From NCBI GenBank assembly GCA_964575095.1, contig CAZNPA010000001.1:124001-188000 (forward strand): DNA of 64,000 nt, read 5' to 3'. Positions 24,303 through 31,734 of this stretch are shown here, piece after piece. This DNA is from CAZNPA01 sp964575095 (GTDB lineage: Bacteria > Pseudomonadota > Alphaproteobacteria > Rickettsiales > SXRF01). Each line of letters begins with the position of its first letter. Positions within the stretch are counted from its first letter, which is position 1. The position numbers were made by a program, and so were the translations under genes. The notes under the pieces were generated by a model. That model was not told where the DNA came from. It did no database searches and worked only from the letters and a program-made list of their open reading frames with translations.

Positions 24303-25553
24303 ATGACCAAACACTACGACGTATGCATCGCCGGCGGCGGCATGGTGGGAATGACCCTGGCGATTGCGCTGGCGCATGAAGATTTATCCGTTGCGTTGGT
24401 CGAGAAAGAATCGCTGCCGTCGCAACTCGACCCGGCGTTCGATGGTCGTGTCAGCGCGATTGCGCTCGGTTCGCAGCGCATCCTCGAAAATATCGGCGTA
24501 TGGGAAGCCATTGCGCCCCACGCCGAACCCATCTTGGATATTCGCGTCACCGACGGCCTGCCTGCGCGAAGCCGAAGCGGCTTCGCTTCGGCGGAGGCAG
24601 GCCACACGCCCGTCTTCCTGCATTACGATCACCGTGAAGTAGGCAGCGAGCCGTTCGGCACCATTGCCGAAAACCGCCATATCCGCCATGCGCTGCAGCT
24701 AGCCGCGCGGCAGCAAAAAAATATTACGCTGATAGAAAATACGTCGCTCGAAAATTTCACCAGCGATGAAAAACAGATTACGGTGCATCTCTCCGGCCAT
24801 TCGCCGCTCACCGCCAGCCTGCTGATCGGCGCCGAGGGAAGGCAGTCGAAAGTGCGCGCGCTGGCCGGTATTGACGTGACTACGTGGTCGTATGGGCAAA
24901 CGGCGATTGTCTGTACTATCGCGCATGAAAAGCCGCATGACGGGTTGGCGCAGGAGCGGTTTCTTCCCGCCGGGCCGTTTGCCGTGCTGCCGATGAGAGG
25001 CAATCACTCGTCTCTGGTGTGGGTGGAGCCGAGCGATCGCGTGCCGCTTTATCTCGCGCTCTCCGATGATGAGCTGGCGCAGGAAATCAGCGAGCGGGTA
25101 GGGGATTATCTCGGAAAAATTACAGTGGCGGGTAAACGTTTCAGCTATCCGCTGTCGCTGATGCACGCCAAGGATTATATCGCGCCGCGCGTGGCGCTGG
25201 CGGGCGATGCGGCGCATGGTATGCATCCGATTGCCGGCCAAGGCGTCAATATCGGTTTTCGCGACGTGGCGGTGCTGGCGGAACTCTTGGGCGATGCGCA
25301 TCGCAAGGGCTGCGATATCGCCAGTCAGGATATTCTGGAGCATTACCAGCGCTGGCGGCGATTCGATAACGTCGCCATGCTCGCCGCCACCGACGGTTTA
25401 AATCGACTATTTTCGACTAATATCATTCCCATCAAGCTGGCGCGCGATTTCGGGTTGTGGGCGGTCGGCAAAATGCCGCCGGTGAAGCGCTTTTTCATGA
25501 AAAACGCCATGGGGCTTACGGGCGACGTGCCGAAATTGATGAAAAAAGGCTAG
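24303..25553 (+). CDS. ubiH: FAD-dependent ubiquinone hydroxylase, UbiH/UbiF/Coq6 family
   Basis: Flavin monooxygenase that hydroxylates the quinone ring in ubiquinone synthesis. It has the FAD-binding DVCIAGGGMVGMTLAIALA at the N-terminus, the middle block LIGAEGRQSKVR with the DG-type motif, and the C-terminal ALAGDAAHGMHPIAGQGVN. The specific position (C5, C6 or C1) cannot be told, so the symbol marks the family. Residues about 84-100 are encoded by a GCCTGCCT palindrome (24555-24603) in the loop after IRVTD and look like an insertion. A TAAAAT -10 candidate lies at 24285-24290. Confidence 0.92.
   Translation: MTKHYDVCIAGGGMVGMTLAIALAHEDLSVALVEKESLPSQLDPAFDGRVSAIALGSQRILENIGVWEAIAPHAEPILDIRVTDGLPARSRSGFASAEAGHTPVFLHYDHREVGSEPFGTIAENRHIRHALQLAARQQKNITLIENTSLENFTSDEKQITVHLSGHSPLTASLLIGAEGRQSKVRALAGIDVTTWSYGQTAIVCTIAHEKPHDGLAQERFLPAGPFAVLPMRGNHSSLVWVEPSDRVPLYLALSDDELAQEISERVGDYLGKITVAGKRFSYPLSLMHAKDYIAPRVALAGDAAHGMHPIAGQGVNIGFRDVAVLAELLGDAHRKGCDIASQDILEHYQRWRRFDNVAMLAATDGLNRLFSTNIIPIKLARDFGLWAVGKMPPVKRFFMKNAMGLTGDVPKLMKKG
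24555..24603. repeat. GCCTGCCT palindromic element inside ubiH, in frame
   Basis: GGCCTGCCTGCGCGAAGC on the left and GCTTCGGCGGAGGCAGGCC on the right form a fold-back of 49 bp. It encodes GLPARSRSGFASAEAG. The arms match those of the element in glnE (4237-4305). Confidence 0.75.
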
Positions 25554-25723
25554 TCGAGCTTCCTCGCCTCTTCCACCAGCATGATCGGGATGCCGTCGCG
25601 GATGGGGTAGGCGAGCTTGGCCTTGTCGCTGACCAGCTCCTGGCGCTCATTGTCATACCTAAGCGGCGCCTTGGTCAGCGGGCAGACCAGCATCTCTAAC
25701 AGCTTGGGATCGACAGCATTCAT
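25550..25723 (-). CDS. Trm112/YcaR family short protein
   Basis: A 57-aa gene on the strand opposite ubiH, starting at the ATG at 25723. It reads MNAVDPKLLEMLVCPLTKAP, then a middle ending KAKLAYPIRDGIPIMLVEEA. This matches the UPF0434/Trm112 family: first Cys in LVCP, YPI and DGIPIML near the end. Trm112-like proteins are small zinc-ribbon-type partners that activate methyltransferases; the exact bacterial role is unsettled. The second Cys pair is absent, as in many bacterial members. Its stop overlaps the ubiH stop by 3 nt. Confidence 0.88.
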   Translation of the reverse strand: MNAVDPKLLEMLVCPLTKAPLRYDNERQELVSDKAKLAYPIRDGIPIMLVEEARKLD

Positions 25724-25731
25724 ATAAAACC

Positions 25732-25759
25732 TTGCAAATCTCTGGAAAGTTTTTATTAT
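25732..25759 (+). promoter_or_regulatory. Promoter of tRNA-Gly
   Basis: TTGCAA (25732-25737) and TATTAT (25754-25759) are 16 nt apart. The start point would be near 25766, about 16 nt before the mature tRNA 5' end. Confidence 0.55.
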
Positions 25760-25781
25760 CCCGTTTCCTTTGATTAGGCAA

Positions 25782-25856
<75 letters not shown>

Positions 25857-25867
25857 ATCACTATCCG

Positions 25868-26428
25868 CTAATGCGAGACGCTATCCATCCGCATGACTTT
25901 GATAAAGGTCAGCCAGAGGATATGGATATCGAATCCGAATGACCGGCGTTCCAGATACTCGGCATCCAATGCGACTTTTTCAGGAATGGTGATGGCGTCA
26001 CGGCCGTTGACTTGCGCCCAGCCGGTCAGCCCCGGCAGCAGCGTATGCACGTTCCGTTCGGTGCGCAGCGCGATAAGGTCGTCCTGATTGTAGAGCGCCG
26101 GGCGCGGGCCGACGAAACCCATATAGCCCTTCATGATGCTCCACAGCTGCGGCAATTCATCAAGACTGGTTTTTCGCAGAAACGATCCGATGGGTGTGAC
26201 GTATTGCCGGTGATCCGTCAGCAGGTGCGTAGCGACGGCTGGCGTGCCCGTACGCATGGTGCGGAACTTAGGCATGCTGAAAATGGTATTGTTTTTCCCC
26301 ACCCTGTCCGACCAGTAGAGCGCCGGGCCGTCGGACGAAAGCCGGATCAGGAGCGCAATAATCGCGATCGGCACGGCAAACACCACCGATGCGGCCAGCG
26401 CCAATAAAAGGTCGAACCATCGCGGCAT
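25868..26428 (-). CDS. Bacterial sugar transferase (phosphoglycosyl transferase, PglC-type)
   Basis: Transfers a sugar-1-phosphate to undecaprenyl phosphate, starting a surface polysaccharide. The 186-aa product has one N-terminal membrane helix (about residues 7-28) and the catalytic domain: PALYWSDRVGKNNTIFSMPKFRTM, RKTSLDELPQLWSIMKG with the catalytic Asp-Glu dyad, GFVGPRPAL and PGLTGWAQVNGRD. It lacks the multi-helix N-terminal part of WcaJ-type enzymes, so it is the short monotopic type. It is divergent from manC, which suggests a mannose-containing polysaccharide pathway. Confidence 0.92.
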   Translation of the reverse strand: MPRWFDLLLALAASVVFAVPIAIIALLIRLSSDGPALYWSDRVGKNNTIFSMPKFRTMRTGTPAVATHLLTDHRQYVTPIGSFLRKTSLDELPQLWSIMKGYMGFVGPRPALYNQDDLIALRTERNVHTLLPGLTGWAQVNGRDAITIPEKVALDAEYLERRSFGFDIHILWLTFIKVMRMDSVSH

Positions 26429-26544
26429 AACGCTACTCGCTCACAGGCGGTTTACAGTTTAACAATTGCCACTTCGCTGCTACACTGCTATGAGCACAGT
26501 GTCAATTTTTACGGTTTTTTTTAGCTATTTCCATAGCGCACATC

Positions 26545-28008
26545 ATGTCCAAGATCTCTGTACAGCCTGTCATTCTTTGCGGCGGTTCCGGCACGCGCCT
26601 GTGGCCGCTGTCGCGCGCGCAGTTCCCCAAGCAGTTCTTGAGCCTTCTCGGCAAGGAAAGCCTGTTTCAGCTGGCGGTTGAGCGTCTGGCAGGGCTGGCA
26701 TCCGACGCGCTTGCCGTCGCCGCGCCGTTGATCGTCGGCAACGAAGAGCACCGTTTCATAGCGCTCGATCAATTATGCGAAATAGGGATGGATCCGCGCA
26801 GCATACTGCTGGAACCGGTCGGCCGCAACACCGCCCCGGCGTTAACGCTGGCGGCGCTGGCCGCGCAGGAGAACGGCGGCGATCCGGTGTTGGTGGTCAG
26901 CCCGGCCGATCATATCGTGCTCGACATCCCCGCTTTTGTCGACACGCTGAAAAAAGCGGTGGAGGTCGCCCACGCCGGAACGATAGTCACGCTGGGCGTC
27001 GCGCCCGACCGGCCGGAAACCGGCTATGGGTATATCCATGCCGCCACAGGGCAGGGCGCGCGCAACGTCGATGCATTTGTCGAAAAGCCCGACCGCGAAA
27101 CGGCGCAGCGTTATATCGAGGAAGGCAGCTATTTCTGGAACAGCGGAATTTTTGTGCTGAAGGCATCGTTGTGGCTGGCTGCGTTAAGAAAATTCCGGCC
27201 GGATATCGCACAGGCGATGGAAAAAGCCTGGAGCAAGCGCCAGAAAGATGAGGCGTTTGTTCGTCCCGGGCAAACCGAATTTGAGGCGGCGCCCGCAGAC
27301 TCTATCGATTATGCCGTCATGGAAAAATGTCCCGGCAGCGAGTTCGATATCCGAGTGCTGCCGCTGGCGACGGGCTGGAGTGATCTCGGTTCATGGGATG
27401 CCACCTGGCAGAGCGCCGCGAAAGATGGCGACGGCAATGCCCATGTCGGCGATGCGATGATTGTCGATAGCAGCAACGTGTTCGTGCACGCCTCAAGCCG
27501 TCTGGTGAGCGTGGTGGGCGTAAACAATGTGGTGGTGGTGGAAACGCCTGATGCCGTGCTGGTTACCGACCGCGCGTGCAGTCAGGACGTGCGTAAAATC
27601 GTGGCCGACCTTGGCGCCGACCTGCGCGAAGAGCATACGCAGCACCGCAAGGTGTATCGCCCGTGGGGCTGGTATGACAGCATCGATCACGGCCCGCGGT
27701 TCAAGGTAAAGCGCATCATGGTGAAACCCGGCGCCAGCCTGTCGCTGCAAAAACATGCCAGGCGCGCCGAACACTGGGTGGTGGTATCGGGCACGGCGGA
27801 AATCACCTGCGGCGCCAAAACGATGCAGCTGCACGAAAACCAAAGCACTTACATTCCGCTGGGTGAGATTCACCGTCTTGCCAATCCCGGGAAAATACCG
27901 TTGGAAATTATCGAAGTTCAGTCAGGCGACTATCTGGAAGAAGACGACATTGAGCGTTTCGACGACCAATACGGCAGGATTGCAAAACTCAGCAAGCATA
28001 GCCTGTAA
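26545..28008 (+). CDS. manC: Mannose-1-phosphate guanylyltransferase / mannose-6-phosphate isomerase
   Basis: Bifunctional enzyme that makes GDP-mannose for surface polysaccharides. The N-terminal pyrophosphorylase domain has VILCGGSGTRLWPLSR with the nucleotide-binding loop, ALAAQEN then VLVVSPADHI, and FVEKPDRETAQRYI. The C-terminal cupin has RPWGWYDSID then KHARRAEHWVVVSG, the type II phosphomannose isomerase metal site. At 487 aa it is full-length. It is divergent from the sugar transferase at 26428, with a 116-nt gap probably holding both promoters. Confidence 0.95.
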   Translation: MSKISVQPVILCGGSGTRLWPLSRAQFPKQFLSLLGKESLFQLAVERLAGLASDALAVAAPLIVGNEEHRFIALDQLCEIGMDPRSILLEPVGRNTAPALTLAALAAQENGGDPVLVVSPADHIVLDIPAFVDTLKKAVEVAHAGTIVTLGVAPDRPETGYGYIHAATGQGARNVDAFVEKPDRETAQRYIEEGSYFWNSGIFVLKASLWLAALRKFRPDIAQAMEKAWSKRQKDEAFVRPGQTEFEAAPADSIDYAVMEKCPGSEFDIRVLPLATGWSDLGSWDATWQSAAKDGDGNAHVGDAMIVDSSNVFVHASSRLVSVVGVNNVVVVETPDAVLVTDRACSQDVRKIVADLGADLREEHTQHRKVYRPWGWYDSIDHGPRFKVKRIMVKPGASLSLQKHARRAEHWVVVSGTAEITCGAKTMQLHENQSTYIPLGEIHRLANPGKIPLEIIEVQSGDYLEEDDIERFDDQYGRIAKLSKHSL

Positions 28009-28016
28009 CGCTAAGT

Positions 28017-28889
28017 TTAGACCGCGCGTACGGAAGAAGATAAGTCCAGATTCTTTATCAATACGTCCTCAAGATCGCCGATAAATATTTTTCTTTTGGC
28101 TGAATTCGGATCGTCCAGATGAAATTGAACACATTTTTCTTGAGGCCATGACTTTTTAATTTCTTCGGTAATAACATTCGCCAGATCAGCCTTTATTTTA
28201 TCCCTATAAGCCTTGATTTTATCTGGATCGGCCCCAGATAATGCAATCTTTCCTATATTTCTGCTAATAAGCATCGCGCGTCTGGTTAGCGCTTTTTCTA
28301 TACTGCTCACGCTGCCGTGATCTAAATTTTCGTTTTTGGCGTATTTTCTTAACGTGTTTTTGACGTCGTTCGAACATCTTTCTGCCAGATCCGCTTCATT
28401 TAGAGCTGCTTTTTTTCTTTCCTCTAATTCCTGCGACATCGCCTTGACGGCCTGCGGCAGGGCTTTATTTTCCTGATGTTCTTTGATGCCTTTCAATACG
28501 CCACATGCGCGACTGAATATAATATCGCTGTTGCATTTGCTCTCCTGATCCGGAGAAAGCGGCTGCCCGAGTAAAAACATGGAATACCCATCGTCGCTTT
28601 TAACAATACCGCTCTCGATCATGTGCACGGCTAAATCGCTTTGTATCAATTCAATAATATTCGGCACATAAGCGACAGATTTAACATCGACTTCGTTTGC
28701 GGATTTTTTACTTTCTTCAAATGCCAAAGTGATGCCGGGAATATTTTTAATGTTACCGGTATCTATTTCAAAAGAAAGAGAACCGCTGGGAAGATTCTTG
28801 GGAAAATCTTTGGTAATGCCTTTGCTAATTTTAACGTCAATGCCTTTAAGTTGGTAAGTGACTGTATTTTTATCCGACGCCGGCGGCAT
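28017..28889 (-). CDS. Hypothetical protein, AT-richer than its neighbours
   Basis: A 290-aa soluble protein that I do not recognise. It has an N-terminal region with beta-like alternation (VTYQLKGIDVKISKG), a middle rich in charged helices (EERKKAALNEADLAERCSND) and a C-terminal acidic end (GDLEDVLIKNLDL). There is no signal peptide or membrane segment. An AGGAG ribosome-binding site precedes the ATG. Codon choice is visibly AT-richer than in flanking genes, so recent transfer is possible. It resembles the unknown gene at 48319-49359 in composition and helical content, but no homology is claimed. Confidence 0.75.
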   Translation of the reverse strand: MPPASDKNTVTYQLKGIDVKISKGITKDFPKNLPSGSLSFEIDTGNIKNIPGITLAFEESKKSANEVDVKSVAYVPNIIELIQSDLAVHMIESGIVKSDDGYSMFLLGQPLSPDQESKCNSDIIFSRACGVLKGIKEHQENKALPQAVKAMSQELEERKKAALNEADLAERCSNDVKNTLRKYAKNENLDHGSVSSIEKALTRRAMLISRNIGKIALSGADPDKIKAYRDKIKADLANVITEEIKKSWPQEKCVQFHLDDPNSAKRKIFIGDLEDVLIKNLDLSSSVRAV

Positions 28890-29005
28890 GAATACTCCTA
28901 TAAGTTAAAATGATTTAATATAATGCCCCAATTCGGGACATTTTGTCCACAATAATATGCCGTAAGCACACAGATTAAGGGAAAGAGAACAGGTTAATTA
29001 CGCGG

Positions 29006-29329
29006 CTACTGCCCGTTGGGAGGCGGCGTGGCATCGTCACCGGCAACATCGGTGCCAGCAGGCACGCCGTCGATTTCCTCAGCATTGGCAGCGTCGTCCG
29101 ACACCTCATCAATCACGATGTTCTTTTTCGCCACTTGTGTTTTGTTACCGGCCGGCAGAGGTTGTGCCGCGCGTTCAGTCGCCGGAACGCCGTCCATTAG
29201 CCCATTTGTGGGCAAGGCGGCAGGGGGCACTACGGCCGTATTCGACGTGCCGCGCGAGGCAAAAATCAGCAGAATGACAATAACGGCAACACAGGCGATC
29301 AACAGCAAGCGGCGGGGTTGGTGCAGCAT
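29006..29329 (-). CDS. Small signal-anchored envelope protein, unknown
   Basis: The ATG at 29329 is preferred because AGAGGAG stands 4 nt upstream; longer frames start within the promoter region of rimP. The 107-aa product has one hydrophobic helix (RRLLLIACVAVIVILLIFAS, about residues 6-25) and a Pro/Ala/Asp-rich, probably unstructured tail with two DGVPA repeats (LMDGVPATE and IDGVPAGT). It is likely inner-membrane anchored with a periplasmic tail. Divergent from rimP. Function is unknown. Confidence 0.7.
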   Translation of the reverse strand: MLHQPRRLLLIACVAVIVILLIFASRGTSNTAVVPPAALPTNGLMDGVPATERAAQPLPAGNKTQVAKKNIVIDEVSDDAANAEEIDGVPAGTDVAGDDATPPPNGQ

Positions 29330-29375
29330 AAGCTCCTCTAATAATTGACGATAATATGATAACATCCTATCCAGA

Positions 29376-29398
29376 TTTTCCTGAAAAATACAGGAAAA
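29376..29398. promoter_or_regulatory. Palindrome between the 29329 gene and rimP
   Basis: TTTTCCTG and CAGGAAAA form 8-nt perfect arms around AAAAATA, just upstream of the rimP -35 and in the leader or promoter of the divergent gene. It could be an operator serving both. Confidence 0.45.
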
Positions 29399-29405
29399 AT
29401 AACAG

Positions 29406-29433
29406 TTGAAATGGCTGGAAACGACACTATACT
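29406..29433 (+). promoter_or_regulatory. Promoter of the rimP-nusA-infB operon
   Basis: TTGAAA (29406-29411) and TATACT (29428-29433), 16 nt apart, are close to the sigma70 consensus. The start point would be near 29440, only a few bases before the hairpin at 29444. Confidence 0.65.
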
Positions 29434-29443
29434 CCCTGCCAAA

Positions 29444-29468
29444 GGTGGGCCGGATTGCCCGCCTTTTT
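29444..29468 (+). terminator. Terminator-like hairpin in the rimP leader
   Basis: GGTGGGC and GCCCGCC pair (one G-U) around CGGATT and are followed by TTTTT. It lies between the promoter and the rimP ATG at 29490, so it could work as an attenuator of the whole operon or stop transcription arriving from upstream. Confidence 0.6.
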
Positions 29469-29489
29469 ATTTTCCCTAAATTTTGGCGT

Positions 29490-29990
29490 ATGGACGTAGT
29501 GCAGAAGATAACCGAAACCATCGAGCCGTCGTTAGCCTCCATGGGCTATGGACTGGTATTGGTCAGGCTGGGCGAGAGCGGTTACCGCAAAACGCTGACG
29601 GTGATGGCCGAGCGCGCCGACGATGCGCCGATGGGCATGGAAGATTGCGTCGCCATCAGCCGCCATGTCGGTGCACTGCTGGAAGTGGAAGACCCCATCG
29701 ACAGCGCGTATGATCTGGAGGTCTGCTCGCCGGGGCTTGACCGGCCGCTGACGAAGCTGGCCGATTTTTCCCGTTACGCCGGAATCGAGGCCAAGGTCGA
29801 AACCTATCTGCCCATCGATGGCCGCAAGCGATTTCGCGGCATGCTGCAAGGTGTCGACGGAAACAAAATAAAAATCACGGTGGAGGGAAAGGCTATCGAA
29901 ATCACGTTTTCCGATATCCGCACCGCCAAGTTAAGCCCGGCACTTGTTGCGGGGCCCGGTTTAGAAAAAGGGAAGAAAAAGAAGTTTTAG
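29490..29990 (+). CDS. rimP: Ribosome maturation factor RimP
   Basis: Assembly factor for the 30S subunit. The 166-aa product begins VVQKITETIEPSLASMGYGL, the usual RimP N-terminal domain. It continues with AISRHVGALLEVEDPI then YDLEVCSPGLDRPLT, the conserved hinge region, and a C-terminal SH3-like domain (GNKIKITVEGK). A Lys-rich tail closes it. The ATG at 29490 is chosen because longer versions would read through the operon promoter and hairpin. It is the first gene of the rimP-nusA-infB-rbfA-truB-rpsO-pnp cluster. Confidence 0.95.
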   Translation: MDVVQKITETIEPSLASMGYGLVLVRLGESGYRKTLTVMAERADDAPMGMEDCVAISRHVGALLEVEDPIDSAYDLEVCSPGLDRPLTKLADFSRYAGIEAKVETYLPIDGRKRFRGMLQGVDGNKIKITVEGKAIEITFSDIRTAKLSPALVAGPGLEKGKKKKF

Positions 29991-30017
29991 TTTTATAATG
30001 TATTAACCAACACCAGA

Positions 30018-30052
30018 CCCCACAATGCGCCGCTTACGCGGCTTATTCGGGG
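30018..30052. repeat. CCCC...GCCGC-TTAC-GCGGC...GGGG palindrome between rimP and nusA
   Basis: The inner stem GCCGC/GCGGC has a TTAC loop and the outer CCCC/GGGG is spaced by 5-6 mismatched bases. It lies in the 77-nt rimP-nusA gap and ends about 15 nt before the nusA ATG, close to the AGGAG ribosome-binding site. Confidence 0.5.
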
Positions 30053-30067
30053 ATTAGGAGAATAAAT

Positions 30068-31633
30068 ATGAGCGCAAGCCAAGCTATTTACGGAAGCACC
30101 GAACTCTTACAGATCGCAGACAGCGTCGCGCGCGAGAAGGGTCTATCCAAAGAATCCGTCATTGAGGCGATGGAGCAGGCGATTCAGGTCGCCGGCCGCC
30201 GCAAGTACGGCCACGAACATAATATCCGCGCCGAGATCGACAAAAAAAGCGGCGAGATAAAACTGTACCGTGTGCGCACGGTGATGTCGGACAACGACGC
30301 CGATCATGCGCCGGAACCGGTGGAAGGCATGGAAGTCCTGCCGTTCGAGTTCAACAGCCATACGCAGATTCGCCTGAAAGACGCCAAGAAGATCGACAAG
30401 GCGCTTAAGGTAGGCGACGAGATAAAAGACATCCTGCCGCCGATCGATTTCGGCCGCGTCGCGGCGCAAACCGCCAAGCAGGTCGTGCTGCAAAAAGTGC
30501 GCGACGCCGAACGCGAGAAGCAATACGGCGAATTCAAGGATAAAATCGGCGAGATCGTGAGCGGCACGGTGAAGCGTGTCGAATACGGCAACGTCATTGT
30601 CGATTTCGGCCGCACCGAAGCCATGATCCGCCGCGACGAGCTGATCCCGAGGGAAGTATTCCGCCCCGGCGACCGTATACGCGCCTACATCTCCGACGTG
30701 CGCCGCGAGAAATCCGGCCCGCAGATTTTCCTGTCGCGTATCCATCCCATGTTCCTGGCCAAGCTGTTCGCGCAGGAAGTGCCGGAAATTTACGACGGCA
30801 TCATCGAAGTCAAGACCGTCGCCCGCGATCCCGGCTCACGCGCGAAAATCGCCGTGCAGTCGAAAGATTCGAGCGTCAACCCGGTACTATCGTGCGTCGG
30901 CGTGAGAGGATCGCGCGTGCAGGCCGTCGTCAACGAGCTGCAGGGCGAAAAAATCGACATCATCGAATGGGCCGCGGATCCGGCGACGTTTGTCGTCAAT
31001 GCGCTTTCTTCGGCCGAAGTGTCGAAAGTCGTCATCGACGAAAATAAGAACCGTATCGAGATCGTGGTGCCGGATGATCAGCTTTCGCTGGCCATCGGTC
31101 GCCGTGGCCAGAACGTGCGCCTGGCATCACAGCTTACCGGCTGGAGCATCGACATCCTGACCGAAGCCGTCGAGTCTGAGCGCCGCGCCGAGGAATTCAA
31201 GAATGTGTCGCAGCTCTTCATCGACGCGCTCGATGTCGAGGAAGTCATCGCGCACTTGCTCGTCACCGAAGGATTCACCTCGATTGAAGAGGTGGCGTTC
31301 ATTCCGGTCGCCGATCTTGCCGCCATTGAAGGATTCGATGAAGGCGTGGCGCAGGAGCTGCATAACCGCGCCAATGCCTGGCTTGAAACCAAGCAGAAGG
31401 AAAGCGCGAAGAAGCTAAAAGATCTCGGCATGGAGAAATCGCTGATGCAGTTCGAAGGCATGAAGCCGGAATGGCTGGAAAAGCTGGGCGAAGCGAAAGT
31501 GCTTTCTTTAAGCGATTTTGCCGACCTTGCCACCTCCGAATTGCTGGAAATCCTACCGGACAGCGGACTTTCCGCCGAGGAGGCCGGTCAGATGATTATG
31601 ACCGCCCGCGGTGCGGCGTGGAGTAACGAGTAA
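30068..31633 (+). CDS. nusA: Transcription termination/antitermination factor NusA
   Basis: Binds RNA polymerase and modulates pausing, termination and antitermination. Domain order in 521 aa: NusA N-terminal domain (about residues 10-130), S1 (about 155-220, SGTVKRVEYGNVIVDFGRTE), two KH domains (DPGSRAKIAVQSKD, GVRGSRVQAVVNEL and LAIGRRGQNVRLA), then two C-terminal helix-hairpin-helix repeats (IDALDVEEVIAHLLVTEGF and the last 70 residues). An AGGAG ribosome-binding site precedes the ATG. The usual ylxR gene is not found between nusA and infB here. Confidence 0.97.
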   Translation: MSASQAIYGSTELLQIADSVAREKGLSKESVIEAMEQAIQVAGRRKYGHEHNIRAEIDKKSGEIKLYRVRTVMSDNDADHAPEPVEGMEVLPFEFNSHTQIRLKDAKKIDKALKVGDEIKDILPPIDFGRVAAQTAKQVVLQKVRDAEREKQYGEFKDKIGEIVSGTVKRVEYGNVIVDFGRTEAMIRRDELIPREVFRPGDRIRAYISDVRREKSGPQIFLSRIHPMFLAKLFAQEVPEIYDGIIEVKTVARDPGSRAKIAVQSKDSSVNPVLSCVGVRGSRVQAVVNELQGEKIDIIEWAADPATFVVNALSSAEVSKVVIDENKNRIEIVVPDDQLSLAIGRRGQNVRLASQLTGWSIDILTEAVESERRAEEFKNVSQLFIDALDVEEVIAHLLVTEGFTSIEEVAFIPVADLAAIEGFDEGVAQELHNRANAWLETKQKESAKKLKDLGMEKSLMQFEGMKPEWLEKLGEAKVLSLSDFADLATSELLEILPDSGLSAEEAGQMIMTARGAAWSNE

Positions 31634-31637
31634 AAAA

Positions 31638-31719
31638 AGTGGCGAGTGGCCAGTGATGAGTGGCGAAACAGCAAGGCAACTTTGTTTCACTCACCACTAG
31701 CCACCGGCCACTAGCCACT
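31638..31719. repeat. Heptamer-arm hairpin between nusA and infB
   Basis: The left arm consists of four imperfect 7-mers, AGTGGCG AGTGGCC AGTGATG AGTGGCG. The right arm is its imperfect complement (CACTCACCACTAGCCACC then GGCCACTAGCCACT). It starts 5 nt after the nusA stop. It belongs to a class of five hairpins (34152, 35497, 61180, 62712). Confidence 0.85.
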
Positions 31720-31734
31720 ATATATAGTAAATAC

